DNA of 64,000 nt, from NCBI RefSeq assembly GCF_033568475.1, contig NC_133120.1, forward strand, positions 97,730,151-97,794,150, given 5' to 3'. The DNA is from Henckelia pumila. Lineage: Eukaryota; Streptophyta; Magnoliopsida; Lamiales; Gesneriaceae. The translations under genes and the position numbers were made by a program. How positions within the stretch are numbered: the first letter of the stretch is position 1; each line of letters starts with the position of its first letter. The notes under the pieces are model-generated. The model was not told the DNA's origin. It ran no database searches and worked only from the letters and a program-made list of their open reading frames with translations. Shown here piece after piece: positions 1 to 9,768 of the stretch.

Positions 1-1084
1 CAGTGTCAATAAGTACAAGAGCAGGTATACCATAAAGCAGAAATGTACATGCGATGACTTTCTCATTCTCCTCCACAGCCTGATCATGCCTCAAGGCAAA
101 CACCTGGCCAGAAGCTCATGGCCTCAAATGAGAACTCCCAGCAGGATGTCCCTGCGACCCCTGCTGAACGGTGGCCTGAGAACCAGATCCTGAACCAGAA
201 CCAAAACCGCCTTCCCCAGATAGTGGACAATCCCTCCGGATATGACCCACCTTACCGCAACGAAAACAAGCTCCAGAAGCTTTACGACACTTGTCGGATA
301 GATGGTTCTTCTCACAGTGATCACACTTATCCTTCTTTCCAAAACGGACAACACCAGCAGAGCCAGAGGAAGAAGTAGATCCAGACTTCTTGAAAGATTG
401 GGCACGGGGACCCAAAGAACTAGCAGGCCTTGACTGAGGGAAAGACCTGTTCCGCCAAATACTGTTCTCCGCCTGGTGACAACGGCTAACCAAACCCTCG
501 TAGGACATGTCGTCGCCAACCGCCATATGGTCATGGATCTCAGGGTTAAGGCCCTGAAGGAATAGATTATACTTCATCCCAGAGCTGTCGGCAATCTCGG
601 GGCAATAGGATAGTAGATCAAAGAACTTTTGCTGATACTCATCGATAGACATGGCTCCCTGTCGTAGACTCAGTAGCTCGTCTGCCTTCGACTGACGGAG
701 TGCAGGAGGAAAATACAGCTTCTGAAAAGCTGTGCGGAACTCGGCCCAGGTGGCCACTCCTCTCGCCGCAACAAAAGGTTCAGAAGTAAACCTCCACCAC
801 CTGCGCGCACGTCCATCCAGAAGATAACCTAGGGTCTCCATCTTCTGCTCCTCGGTGCATTGGAAAGTCTGAAAAGTCATCTCCATGCGGTCTAACCAGT
901 TCTTCGCATCCTCCGTAGACTCACCTCCAACCAAGGGCTTAGGCCCTGTCTGCAAGAATTGACGTACACTGAAACGGTCCTCATCTCGATGACGATGGCG
1001 GCGTTCCCGACGAGGCTCCCGATCGGCATCACCCCAACGCCCACCAATACTGCCATGAGAACTCTGGTCATCACGATCTGCCAT
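1..1084 (-). pseudogene. gypsy gag and start of protease, one in-frame stop
   Basis: The product is a retrotransposon capsid/nucleocapsid protein followed by the aspartic protease. It starts at the ATG at 1084. A basic Arg/Asp-rich N-terminus is followed by the retrotransposon gag domain (WLDRMEMTFQ and RRWWRFTSEP are visible) and a Ser/Gly-rich linker. A CCHC zinc knuckle then follows (CFRCGKVGHIRRDC, about residues 273-286). A TGA at 118-116 ends the 322-residue ORF. The same frame remains open beyond it to the window edge and reaches the protease active-site segment LVLIDT at 20-3, so gag and pro were one frame and the stop is a lesion. Such a stop could arise by a single transition. The original length cannot be judged because pol is outside the window. 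Confidence 0.85.
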
Positions 1085-1144
1085 CTACAAAATTAACCTA
1101 ACGGTTATCTTATGTAGAAACTAAATCCCAAGAATACTTTGCAT

Positions 1145-1156
1145 GCTCTGATACCA
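1145..1156 (-). other. Primer-binding site, initiator tRNA-Met type
   Basis: The minus strand reads TGGTATCAGAGC four bases inside the LTR edge. This is the standard plant retroelement site complementary to the 3' end of initiator tRNA-Met. It fixes the LTR at 1161-2485 as the 5' LTR. Confidence 0.9.
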
Positions 1157-1160
1157 TAAA

Positions 1161-2485
1161 TGTAGTGATCCTTACCCAGATCACCTATTAACAGAACTTA
1201 GGCATGCAATTAACTTAATTAAACGAATATCAAAATAAAACTGAAACCATAGACATTATACAATCCCAAGTAAAGAAATCTATAAATACCCAAATATAAT
1301 ACAACCAAATCTAATAGTTGTACCAATCCAATAACAACAGAATAAAACCTAGGCGAAGCTTCAGCTGGCCAACCACTGCCTAGCCCCTCTTGGATCCACC
1401 CGCCTCATCCAATCGCAAACCTGCCCCATGGAATAGGGTGTCCAGAAACACAGAGTATGAGACGTGAGCATAAAACGCTCAGCACGAGAGTATGAGTATA
1501 CATTCATGCAAAGTGAACTCCCTAGAACTCGAGGTCAAGGATCAGATACAAAGACAGACCGGACCCTGGTATGTAGCACGCTGTGCCGTCGCTTCAGGAG
1601 GTGGCTCCCATACCATAATACCAGTGGATTTACCGGACCCAAAGCCATGGAAGTCCATCCACTAACAGGATAGGGTACAACCCTACTAACAGATATCTCG
1701 AAGAAGATAGCTCAGTATGCAAATGAATGCAGCATAAATCAATGACATATAAACCATGCAGTCACATAATACATGCATACTCAGTCAGTATATCTCGAAC
1801 AGTACTTTCGTACCTCAAATCAGTGCAAGCTCTACCAACTCTAGGTCCACGCCTATAGTCTGCTCTACACTGCCAAATGATACTACTATCATTATAGCGC
1901 TCTAAAAGCCTTAACTAAGCTAAAGCATACTCCTAAATATTTATAGGAAGCAAAAGCTATACCTTCGTCCGTCGTTAGCCCTTTGATGTCGATGCCTCCA
2001 AAACTTGAGCACAACTCCGCTACGACTATCAAACGCCTCGCCAACCCCCGGGTCAAGCCTAGGAAGACTAGAACTACTCAAATATGCCTGGAATAGAGAG
2101 GGATTCTCGGAATTGGCAAATGAAAGTGAAGCCTCGACCTTCTATTTATAGACAACGATCGGAACCTCCGATCTTCGATCGGAACTTTCGATCCTCAATC
2201 GGAACGTCCGATCCTGCCATCGGAGCTTTCGAAGATCCTCATCTTTCACGTGTCAAAATATCACTGGTTGAATTCGGATAGGGGTGATCGGAGCTTCCGA
2301 TCCTGATCGGAGCTTCCGATCTTGCCACACGTCATGCCTGACGTAATACCATCGGAGCTTTCGATCCTGCATCGGAGCTTTCGATCCTGTTCGGAACTTT
2401 CGAACTTAGCTTCGGAGCTTCCGAAATCTATCCAAGTAATTATAATTAATTCCTTAATTATTGATTTTGGTTACGGGCTACTACA
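1161..2485 (-). repeat. 5' LTR of the left gypsy element
   Basis: It begins tgtagtgatcc and ends gggctactaca on the plus strand, giving TG...CA termini with the inverted ends TGTAG/CTACA, about 1.3 kb in all. It has no convincing coding capacity. The part nearest its transcriptional 5' end (U3) carries an array of short palindromes at 2159-2424, listed separately. Confidence 0.85.
2159..2424. repeat. Array of ten 13-bp palindromes (TCGGARCNTYCGA)
   Basis: Ten near-palindromic copies of TCGGA-N3-TYCGA start at 2159, 2179, 2199, 2220, 2288, 2307, 2352, 2372, 2391 and 2412. Within three clusters they are 19-21 bp apart, about two helical turns. Many are extended to GATCGGA...TCCGATC. They lie in the U3 part of the LTR, so they could be binding sites for a dimeric protein or hairpin-forming sequence. 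No function is known to me. Confidence 0.8.
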
Positions 2486-2992
2486 ATCCTTCTTCAGATA
2501 GACACATCTGTCATATTGGCTTCTCACAAAACCAATATCAATCATGAACTCATCAAACCTCTTGTTCCACTGCCTCGGACTCTGCTTTAGCCCATACAAT
2601 GATTTTATCAGTAAGCAGACTTTGTTCTGGGTTTTCTGATATATGAAGCTCTTTGGTTGTTCCATATAAATGGTTTCTTCCAAGTCACCCTGTAGAAACG
2701 CAGTTTTCACATCCATCTGCTCAAGCTCCAAGTTGAGTTGGTTCACCAGTGCTAACATAATCCGGATGGAACAATGTTTGACCACTGGAGAATAGACCTC
2801 ATTAAAATCTATCCCTTCTACTTGAACAAAACCCTGTGCAACCAATCTTGCTTTATACTTGATCTGATCTGTACGAGAAGTTCCTTCCTTCTGTTTATAG
2901 ATCCACTTGCATCCCAATGTCTTTTGATGCTTTGGTCTGTCTACTAGCTTCCAGGTTTGATTCTTCTCAAGTGAGTTCATCTCTTCATTCAT
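2486..2992 (-). pseudogene. copia reverse transcriptase N-terminal half, cut by an LTR
   Basis: The first part of a Ty1/copia RT domain (RVT_2 type): CKWIYKQKEG, KARLVAQGF, LEQMDVKTAFLQGDLEE and CLLIKSLYGLKQSPRQWNKRF are visible. The family's catalytic Tyr-Val-Asp-Asp segment should follow soon after YDRCVYLKKD. Instead the reading runs into the gypsy LTR and stops a few codons later. The loss of the catalytic Asp pair is therefore explained by the nested insertion and not by gradual decay. Confidence 0.9.
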
Positions 2993-3049
2993 AGCTTCAA
3001 TCCACTTGTTTTTCTATTTACTCGACATAGCTTCATCATATGTATTCGG

Positions 3050-3340
3050 CTATGAATACTCCACCTCCTCAGCTACTGTCAGCGCATACCAAGCCAGATC
3101 AGCTTCACCAAACCTCTTAGGAGCTCTGATCTCCCTTCTGGTTCTGTCCCTTGCAAGATTATAAGTGCTTAAGTCCTCTTTTGGATCACTCGTTGTCATA
3201 TCATCATCTTGTATCTCATCTGACTCTTCATCTGGCACAGAAGACTCCACCTCAATCGGTAGTTTGTCATTCACACTGATCTGATTTTCCTTTCTATCTG
3301 TATTCATTTTATACCGAAGTTTGGATTCATCAAACTTCAC
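3050..3340 (-). pseudogene. copia integrase-RT linker segment
   Basis: An acidic, low-complexity stretch (PDEESDEIQDDDMTTSD) followed by RTRREIRAPKRFGEADLAWYALT. This is the usual region between integrase and RT in copia polyproteins. It is out of frame with both neighbouring blocks, showing frameshifts near 3340 and between 2993 and 3050. Confidence 0.75.
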
Positions 3341-3964
3341 ATCCCTGGTGTTGAAGCACTTTGGACCTCTTGACTCCAGGTTCCAAACTTATAACCCTTC
3401 ACACCATCCGGATACCCAATGAATATACTTCTGATTGCCCTTGCTTCCAACTTGTCCTGTTTCAGATGAGCATATGCTAGACATCCGAATACCCTCAAGT
3501 TTGAGTAGTCTGCAACCAATCGCGCTGGATGGACACCTGTTGGCCAAATAGCATGCAGTCGATAATGCTTCTCCCCAGAAGGACTTAGGTAGAGAAGCAT
3601 TGATCAACATACATCTGACCCTTTTCAGAAGAGTTCTGTTCATTCTCTCTGCCAGGCCATTTTGCTGTGGCGTTCCTGCCACTGTTCTGTGTCTGGTAAT
3701 GCCTTTCTCCTTACATAGCTTGACAAACTTATCTGATAAGTATTCCAGCCCATTATCTGTTCTCAGGTGTTTAACTCTTCGATCACTCTTGTTCTCAACT
3801 GCCAACAGCCATTCTCTGAACTTGTCATAAGCTTTATCCTTAGTCTTTAAGATGAATATCCATACTCTCCTTGAGTAATCATCTATCAAAGACATGAAGT
3901 ATCTGCCTCCACCATGAGTTTCTGTCCGAGAAGGACCCCATAGATCTGAATGAATGTAGACCAA
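3337..3964 (-). pseudogene. copia integrase
   Basis: Retroelement integrase core. The first catalytic Asp is in VYIHSDLWGPSRTETHGGG, the second in VKHLRTDNGLEYLSDKF and the Glu in TPQQNGLAERMNRTLL. The C-terminal part (SNLRVFGCLAYAHLKQDKLEARAI) continues in another frame at 3600-3337, so one frameshift lies near 3500. The HHCC zinc-binding part is upstream: the LWHLRLGHVSEKGLHEL segment at the end of the 4076-4687 block, with a stop at 4078-4076 in the same frame. Confidence 0.85.
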
Positions 3965-4075
3965 TGGTTGCTCAGTTGTGTGACTTCCTTGACCAAACGA
4001 TACTCTTTTTGATATCCCAAGAGCACAACTATCACATAACTCCAGTGATTCGATCTTATCTCCACCTAACAGACC

Positions 4076-4687
4076 CTATTTAGATAGCTCATGTAATCCC
4101 TTCTCACTTACATGTCCAAGCCTCAGATGCCATAGCTTGGTTCTGTCTTGCTGTTCCTGAATACTTGCTGTACTTTCAATAATCGTTTCACCTTGTAGTA
4201 CATATAAGAGGTTTCTTTTGACAGCCTTCATAACAACCAGAGATCCTTTTGACACTGAGATACTTCCTGCTCCTGATTTGAATGAATATCCCTGAGCATC
4301 AAGCGTTCTCAATGATATCAAGTTTCTCTTCAACTCAGGCACATACCTCACCTTGGTGAGTACTCTGTCGATCCCATCATGCATCCTTATTCTGATATTT
4401 CCAAAGCCTTTTATTCTGCATGACTGATTATTCCCCAACAGTACCATGCCCTGATCAGCTTCTTCCAGCTTTTCAAACCAAGATCTTATAGGACACATGT
4501 GAAAGGAGCATCCTGAATCCAGTATCCACTCGTGGTTTTGATCACCTTTAGAAACCACTAATACTTCTGCTGAGTCATATCCATCTGTAGCTACGGCCAG
4601 AGTACCATCATCCTTGGGTTTTTCCTGTTGCTTCCCTTTTTTTTTTCGGACAATCTCTTCGCAGATGTCCAACCTTCTGACAAGCAT
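4076..4687 (-). pseudogene. copia protease and GAG-pre-integrase region
   Basis: The aspartic protease signature WILDSGCSFHM is followed by the GAG-pre-integrase domain (VRYVPELKRNLISL, then LWHLRLGHVSEKGL). Just upstream at about 4640-4710, in a frame broken by runs of T, a CCHC knuckle reads CYACQKVGHLRRDC on the minus strand, closing the nucleocapsid part. An in-frame stop at 4078-4076 separates this block from the integrase. Confidence 0.85.
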
Positions 4688-4957
4688 AGCACTTCATATT
4701 ACCCAAGTTTTTTTTCTGGTATTTTCCTTGACTTTTCGATCTGGATTTTGGCCTGTATTTCCCACTGGATGTCCTCTTATCACTTCTGCCTCTCGCCGTA
4801 AGACCTTCTCCATATGATTCAGTGTTTGAAGTTCCTTGGATTGAATAGCAGACATAATTTCTTCAATGTTATTGTTTGTTCTCTTTCATATAGCAAAGCA
4901 TCTCTGAAATTTTCATATGCTTTTGGAAGAGCATTCAGAAGTATCAAAGCCCTATCT

Positions 4958-5377
4958 TCACTCAAGCTTTACTTCAATATTCTTCAAGTCATCCAATATT
5001 TTTGTGAATTCTTCGATCTGGTCTTCAAGGTGCTTCTCATCCTTAATCACAAAAGAGTACAACCTCTGTTTCATGTACAGACGGTTAGCCAGAGATTTCG
5101 TCATGTATAGATTCTCAAGTTTAAGCCACACACCCGCTGTAGATTCTTCTCTGGCCACCTCCCGAAGAGGTTTATCACCCAGATAGAGAATAATTGCACC
5201 GTGTGCTTTTTCGAGTAATTCATCCTTGTTCTTTATATCATCAGACATCTCCTCCTTCTTCTTATGAGCTTCCACCAATCCTTGTTGTATCAGGATTGCC
5301 CGCACATTAATTCTCCAGAGCGAGAAATCGTTCTTGCCCGTAAACTTCTCAATATCAAATTTCATTAATCCCATCAT
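4958..5377 (-). pseudogene. copia gag, N-terminal part
   Basis: Starts at an ATG in good position after the LTR. It reads FDIEKFTGKNDFSLWRINVR, then LGDKPLREVAREESTAGVWLKLENLYMTKSLANRLYMKQ, the standard copia gag (UBN2/DUF4219-like) pattern. The frame ends at 4960-4958, and similar sequence continues in another frame down to about 4690, so the gag is frameshifted. Confidence 0.85.
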
Positions 5378-5409
5378 CTTTGCTTAGTTTTCCCATGGAC
5401 GGCGTCACT

Positions 5410-6214
5410 TGTTAGGAATCAATCCAAAATTTGGTATTCCGAGAATTCACCACGCAAGGAAACAAGAACAATAATCCCAGAAACACAGACAAAACCAACG
5501 CACACAGATCAAACTCAAACACTCACGCGAAAGCAATAAACAACGCAAGTATTTACGGGTTCGACAATGAATTTGCCTACGTCCACGGGAGAGCAACACA
5601 ACCACTTTATTAATCACCAACAGAACAATTCAAGCTCAAGAACAAAGCTTATTACAGAAATAGACTAGAAAAATCTTAATGCTAGATACAGACACGATTC
5701 AAGCTATTGATACTTGAATCTTCCCGTCACAATCTCCGCCCAAGTTTTCTTCTCCGAAATCTCTCATTCTTCTCTCTTAATATATTCTGAAGAATTTGAT
5801 TTTCTGTTATGTTCGTTGCGGCCATCTTTCATCTGCTTATATAGAGAATTAAACCGACTTTCATTTTGGGCTTTAGGTCAACAGTAACTTACGGCCCAAT
5901 TATAAAGTCAACATGGTCCAACCCGATAATCCTTCATTCATCAGTCTGATCTGCTCTCGCACTTCGATCTGCATCGATCTACCTTCAAGCTTCCAGCTTT
6001 ACGGAAACTTCATCTGACTTCTAACCAAGTCACAATACTCGAGCAATCTATCTGCATGAACTCATCCGAAGACTCATCTGACCATCACATCGATCTGATC
6101 CCAGTATTCGATCTGGACCATGAACTCATCTGAACACCGAGCTCATTTGATCTGTACTATTCGATCCGATCTCTTCTCTATTCTCATTCAATCTAATAGA
6201 AGCATACTACAACA
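5410..6214 (-). repeat. 5' LTR of the copia element
   Basis: It starts tgttaggaatc and ends tactacaaca on the plus strand (TG...CA, TGTT/AACA ends), about 805 bp. On the minus strand the bases just inside the LTR read AGTGACGCCGTCCATGGG. That resembles the TGGCGCCGTC-type primer-binding sites of some plant elements and not the Met-type site. The transcriptional 5' part (5900-6190) has many GATCTG/ATCTGA hexamers. The outer flank is tatat (6215-6219); its partner is off-window. Confidence 0.7.
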
Positions 6215-7227
6215 TATATTATAAACGTCATATTCAAAAGGTATATATAATTTTTAAAATTAAAAGGTTATACTGTTAGATTGGTACGGACATGCATCAA
6301 TGAAAATGCAAAATTTGATGTTATTGGAATTATTGCAATTGTCAGGGGGTTACATGTGATTAATCATGGTAATGATATCCTGATCGCAATTATTCATAAT
6401 ATTTACTTATTATTACCTGCAAAAGGGAGTCTAATTGTAATAATGATATGAAAAAGGAGTCTTCTATGTTAAACCCAAAATGTCTTTATGATTTTGGAAT
6501 TACGTAAATAGTCGGGCTATTGTAATTTGTACATTTTCGGAGAAATCAAGATAGTTACACCTTTCAATGTATTTGGACATGTACAGAATCTCCCATTTAT
6601 TTTGATGGCTTAACTTCCTTACTTGCGTGATTTCTTTCTTCTTCTTCTTCCTTTTTTTTTTTTTTTAAAAAAAATATTGTGTTCACATATGTATAATTCT
6701 TGTCTATAAAATTAGAATTTTGTGATTCAGATAAGAGTATATTCCACAATTTGAATTCTCGTTCTCATTCAATGTCTATTAATTAACTGACTTATTGAGT
6801 TTGAAAAATATAATAAATGATAGGGAATACATTTTAAAACGATTTTTAATAATGTAGAAGACACAGCAAATGTTAAATTTCGAAAATTTTGACTTTAGAA
6901 AAGTATATCTATATTTACTATATGTACGTGTGGTCAAGTAAACGATGGTAAGGTAGATGAATACTTAATTAACCTCTAATCAGGGGTATATTCTACCTAT
7001 TTACACTTCCGTACAATTATCTAAATATAGTGTGGTTTACAGGAAAAAAAATGTATCAAGGCCACAAGATCATCCACATACTTACAAACAGGAATTGACC
7101 AAATAATCGGGAAAGAAATATTTACTTTATTTGTAATTACTGTACAAACATATATGATATAAATAATTTTAATTAAAAAAATGACATGTATAATAATAAT
7201 ATAAGGTAGGATTAATTTATGAGTCAA
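6215..7227. other. AT-rich intergenic DNA, no gene seen
   Basis: Roughly 1 kb of AT-rich sequence with a pyrimidine tract near 6630-6670 (tcttcttcttcc then about 18 T). I see no ORF of protein-like composition, no RNA gene and no terminal repeats. Confidence 0.6.
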
Positions 7228-7335
7228 TTATGAATAAATCCCCAAACCCAAACCTTTCTTTCTCCCAACTCCCTCCCTTAAAGATTCTTTCTTTGCACTC
7301 CCTAAGGACCACAAAACTTGATTATTTTAATATTT
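7228..7335. repeat. Left copy of an inverted repeat flanking the pararetrovirus
   Basis: This block (with cccaaacccaaacc, ctcccaactccct and tttgcactccctaaggacc) aligns with the reverse complement of 15403-15510, where the same landmarks appear in order (cctaaacctaaac, ctcctaactccct, tttgcactccctagtggacc). Identity is about two-thirds by eye over about 105 bp, with spacing conserved. It is either the pair of ends of a TIR-type transposon or two opposed copies of a dispersed repeat. Confidence 0.65.
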
Positions 7336-7463
7336 AATTCTTGTACTCAATATGAGTTATTTTGTGCTTAGATCTGAAGGTTTTATACTTATATCTAAAG
7401 ATCTCTGTGCTTATATCTCATGTTTTAATGCTTATTTTGGAACAAAGAATTATGTGCAAAAAA

Positions 7464-7475
7464 TGGTATCAGAGC
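7464..7475 (+). other. Pararetrovirus primer-binding site (initiator tRNA-Met)
   Basis: TGGTATCAGAGC, the site where caulimovirid minus-strand DNA synthesis is primed. There is no LTR edge just upstream, unlike the other Met-type sites in this window. This fits a pararetrovirus leader and marks the start of its circular map. Confidence 0.9.
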
Positions 7476-7552
7476 TTTAGGTTAAATATTCAGACTTAAT
7501 ATTATTCGTTAACTCATACTTTTCTTTGTTGAGGAGAAGATTTTTTACAAAA

Positions 7553-7660
7553 ATGACTTCAAACGAAGGTTTGAATCAAGAGGATTTTATTTATATGAAA
7601 TCCTATAAACAAGTTAATCTGTTCACAATAGATTACTTACGACAGAAAGATGATTTCTAA
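7553..7660 (+). CDS. Small leader-proximal ORF of the pararetrovirus (35 aa)
   Basis: A 35-codon ORF (starts MTSNEGLNQEDFIYMKSYKQ) 77 bases after the primer-binding site. Its last codons overlap the ATG of the next ORF at 7650, in a start-within-stop arrangement typical of caulimovirid ORFs translated by coupling or reinitiation. No domain is recognisable. It could be a short leader ORF or the remnant of a longer protein. Confidence 0.45.
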   Translation: MTSNEGLNQEDFIYMKSYKQVNLFTIDYLRQKDDF

Positions 7661-8021
7661 CTCTCAATTTTTAGAAATTACCCCAGATTCCTCTAAACTC
7701 TCCGGAGATCTTAGAGAAATTCAAAAGACGGTACAATATTACAGCAATCAGCTGTATGAAATACCTCGGCAGATTGAAGGAATCCTTAAGAAACAAGAAG
7801 AAATTCTTGTAACCCTAAAGAAACTTCAAACTAAAATCACAAATCTAGAACAAACTTCAGGTTCTAGAAAAGGAAATACAGGAGGAAGGTTACCACTCTC
7901 ATTTGGTACCGAACCGTTGTTACATCAGAAAGGTAAAACCAAAATGGTTCAAAAATCTTTAACTGATGATGAAAGGATGATTAATCTTATAAAAGCAGTA
8001 TCAGAGAAAAACACTATCTGA
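7650..8021 (+). CDS. Pararetrovirus small coiled-coil ORF (123 aa, possibly truncated)
   Basis: Begins MISNSQFLEITPDSSKLS. The middle (about residues 25-75) is rich in heptad-like Lys/Glu/Leu/Ile (IEGILKKQEEILVTLKKLQ), suggesting a coiled coil as in caulimovirid virion-associated or insect-transmission-type proteins. It ends at a TGA at 8019-8021. The following 430 bases remain partly protein-like, so the stop may be premature. I cannot assign a function from sequence alone. Confidence 0.5.
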   Translation: MISNSQFLEITPDSSKLSGDLREIQKTVQYYSNQLYEIPRQIEGILKKQEEILVTLKKLQTKITNLEQTSGSRKGNTGGRLPLSFGTEPLLHQKGKTKMVQKSLTDDERMINLIKAVSEKNTI

Positions 8022-8451
8022 TGACTACTTTAGAGAGATTAAATCTCGAGGATCTACAAGATCTCGCGGATTCTTTTGCGAATCTCAAAGTAGTAGAGAT
8101 GAAGTAAAGTCCGCTATGCCAGTTTCATGATGCATGATACGACTACAGCTCATAGATTTGGCTGGTCTTCCTTCTAATGACCGGCATATCTATGATTCTT
8201 TTCTCCCAAATGAAGCAGCAGGCATCGGTCCGTAGAACCTATAAAAAACTTAAAGATATGAACTGAGTGCCATTTGATGAGTAACTGAGAACAAAGGAGA
8301 GGGAGGTCTCTTTCACCGCCCTTGTTCGGTAGTTCGGTTCAGTACTTAGGTTCCATTCAGTGTTAATACGATAGATTTCTCATTTGCCAATGAATTGGAT
8401 CCGCCCCGATTCGATCAATAATGAGATTCTCGTTGATCGAATTTTTAAAAA
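8022..8451 (+). pseudogene. Degenerate pararetroviral segment between small ORF and capsid
   Basis: No long ORF. Short open stretches (such as RLNLEDLQDLADSFANLK from 8040) suggest decayed coding sequence belonging to the ORF upstream or to the N-terminal extension of the capsid ORF. Stops occur in all three forward frames. Confidence 0.4.
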
Positions 8452-9768
8452 ATGAACTCCCCTGAGGGTGAACAACCCATAGGAAATCCCCCAAGATATG
8501 CGGTTAAAACAGAAGAACCACATAGTGAGTTTCAGGTTGGAGAAAATTCACATCCAGCAGGAACCAGATCAAGAAGGAGTAAAATCCCACTCCATCAAAC
8601 TCCTTACGGAAAAACTGTTTTAGATCCAATACATCCTTATGGGGTTATGTTAAACCTTGATGTTTTGGACTTCAAAAACAGAGAAGATCTTATAGATGAT
8701 TGGACGTCAGCTATGAGAATTGCAGCTGGGACATTAGATCTCAATAAAGAAGGATTCATTAAACTTCTAGAAATGAGTCTAATGGGATCTGTCAAGATTG
8801 CTTGGGAGATGACTATGCCAGATACGAAGAAATCAATCTTAGCAGGAGAATCCCTCAGCGAAATTGGAGAAAGAATGGCCACCCTATTTAAAGCACAATT
8901 CATAGGGGTAGACTATTTCAACAATCAAGATACAGAGAAAAAAAGAAGATATACTCAAGCTCTGTATAGCCTCGAGTTACATGATATCTGTTTAGTTGAT
9001 GAATACATTATGTTATTCACTAAATACAGATGGAATTCAGGAGTCGAGGAAAATGTAGCTATTCAGCTATTTTTCGCAAAAATGCCAAGTCCCTGGAGAG
9101 AAATGCTGATTAAAGAATACGTTCCAGGTCATCTTGACACTTTGGCAAGACGCGCGTCCTTTTTGAAAGGAAAATTGGCAGAATGGTGCCATATGGCAGC
9201 ATTACAGAAGAACTACAAGAAAATAAGGGGTATAAATAAACATACACCTTTATGTTGTAAAGATAATGATCTTCCAACGATCATTGAAAACAGATCACAG
9301 GGATTTAAAAGAAAAAAATTCAGAAGTAATCCCTACAATAAAAGAATGAGAAGTTCTTGGAAACCAAGAACATTTTGGTCCAAACAAAAGGCCAGATCTT
9401 ATAGGTCAGAAAAAAGAAGTGGACCTACAAGAACATCCCCAGTAACAAGCTCATCACAAAGCAGGGAAAGAACACCATCAAGAAGAACTTTCAGAAGAAC
9501 TCATACAAGAGCAAGTGAAAGTTTCAAGAATTGCAACTTCTAGACATGTAGAGCAAAAGGACATATATCTACAAATTGTCCAGAAAACGAGAAAAAAGGA
9601 GTTAAACTCTTTGAAGCAACACCAGATATGGATGATGCGGTCTTCTTTCAAGATCTAGTCCAAGTATATCAATTTGAGGATATCCCCTCAGATGAAAGCA
9701 TATACGAAGAAGAGATATTGTTTAGTCAAGAAGATTCTGAGGATGGATCTGAATCAGAATCAGAATAA
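8452..9768 (+). pseudogene. Pararetrovirus capsid protein, stop inside the zinc knuckle
   Basis: The 363-codon ORF has the caulimovirid capsid layout. A hydrophilic N-terminus is followed by a helical core (DFKNREDLIDDWTSAMRIAA, then EYIMLFTKYRWNSGVEENVA), then a Lys/Arg/Ser-rich nucleic-acid-binding stretch (residues about 290-355). A TAG at 9541-9543 follows. The same frame then continues for 74 codons through the second half of a zinc knuckle (CRAKGHISTNC) and a strongly acidic tail (EDSEDGSESESE) to a TAA at 9766-9768. The first knuckle position that is normally Cys is Phe here, so the zinc site is damaged as well as interrupted. The tail overlaps the start of the movement-protein ORF. 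Confidence 0.8.

Larger units (their letters stand above)
1..2485 (-). mobile_element. Ty3/gypsy LTR retrotransposon, 5' part, running off the left edge
   Basis: Read on the minus strand the order is LTR (2485 to 1161), a 12-nt primer-binding site complementary to the 3' end of initiator tRNA-Met (1156-1145), then gag and the start of protease (1084 to 1). The remainder of pol and the 3' LTR lie outside the window. The LTR ends abruptly at 2485 inside the reverse transcriptase of a minus-strand copia element, so this element inserted into that copia copy. The five bases next to the LTR are atcct (2486-2490). The matching target-site copy would be off-window. Confidence 0.9.
2486..6214 (-). 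mobile_element. Ty1/copia LTR retrotransposon, truncated by the gypsy insertion
   Basis: Order on the minus strand: LTR (6214-5410), gag, zinc knuckle, protease/GAG-pre-integrase, integrase, linker, then reverse transcriptase interrupted at 2486. The integrase-before-RT order is diagnostic of Ty1/copia. Several frameshifts and stops separate the domains, so this copy is inactive. Everything downstream of the RT break (catalytic YVDD segment, RNase H, 3' LTR) lies beyond the inserted gypsy element, outside the window. Confidence 0.9.

Noticed and set aside
7464..7475. TGGTATCAGAGC sites as tRNA gene fragments
   Set aside because: Only the 12-nt complement to the tRNA 3' end is present, at retroelement priming positions; no tRNA cloverleaf surrounds any of them.
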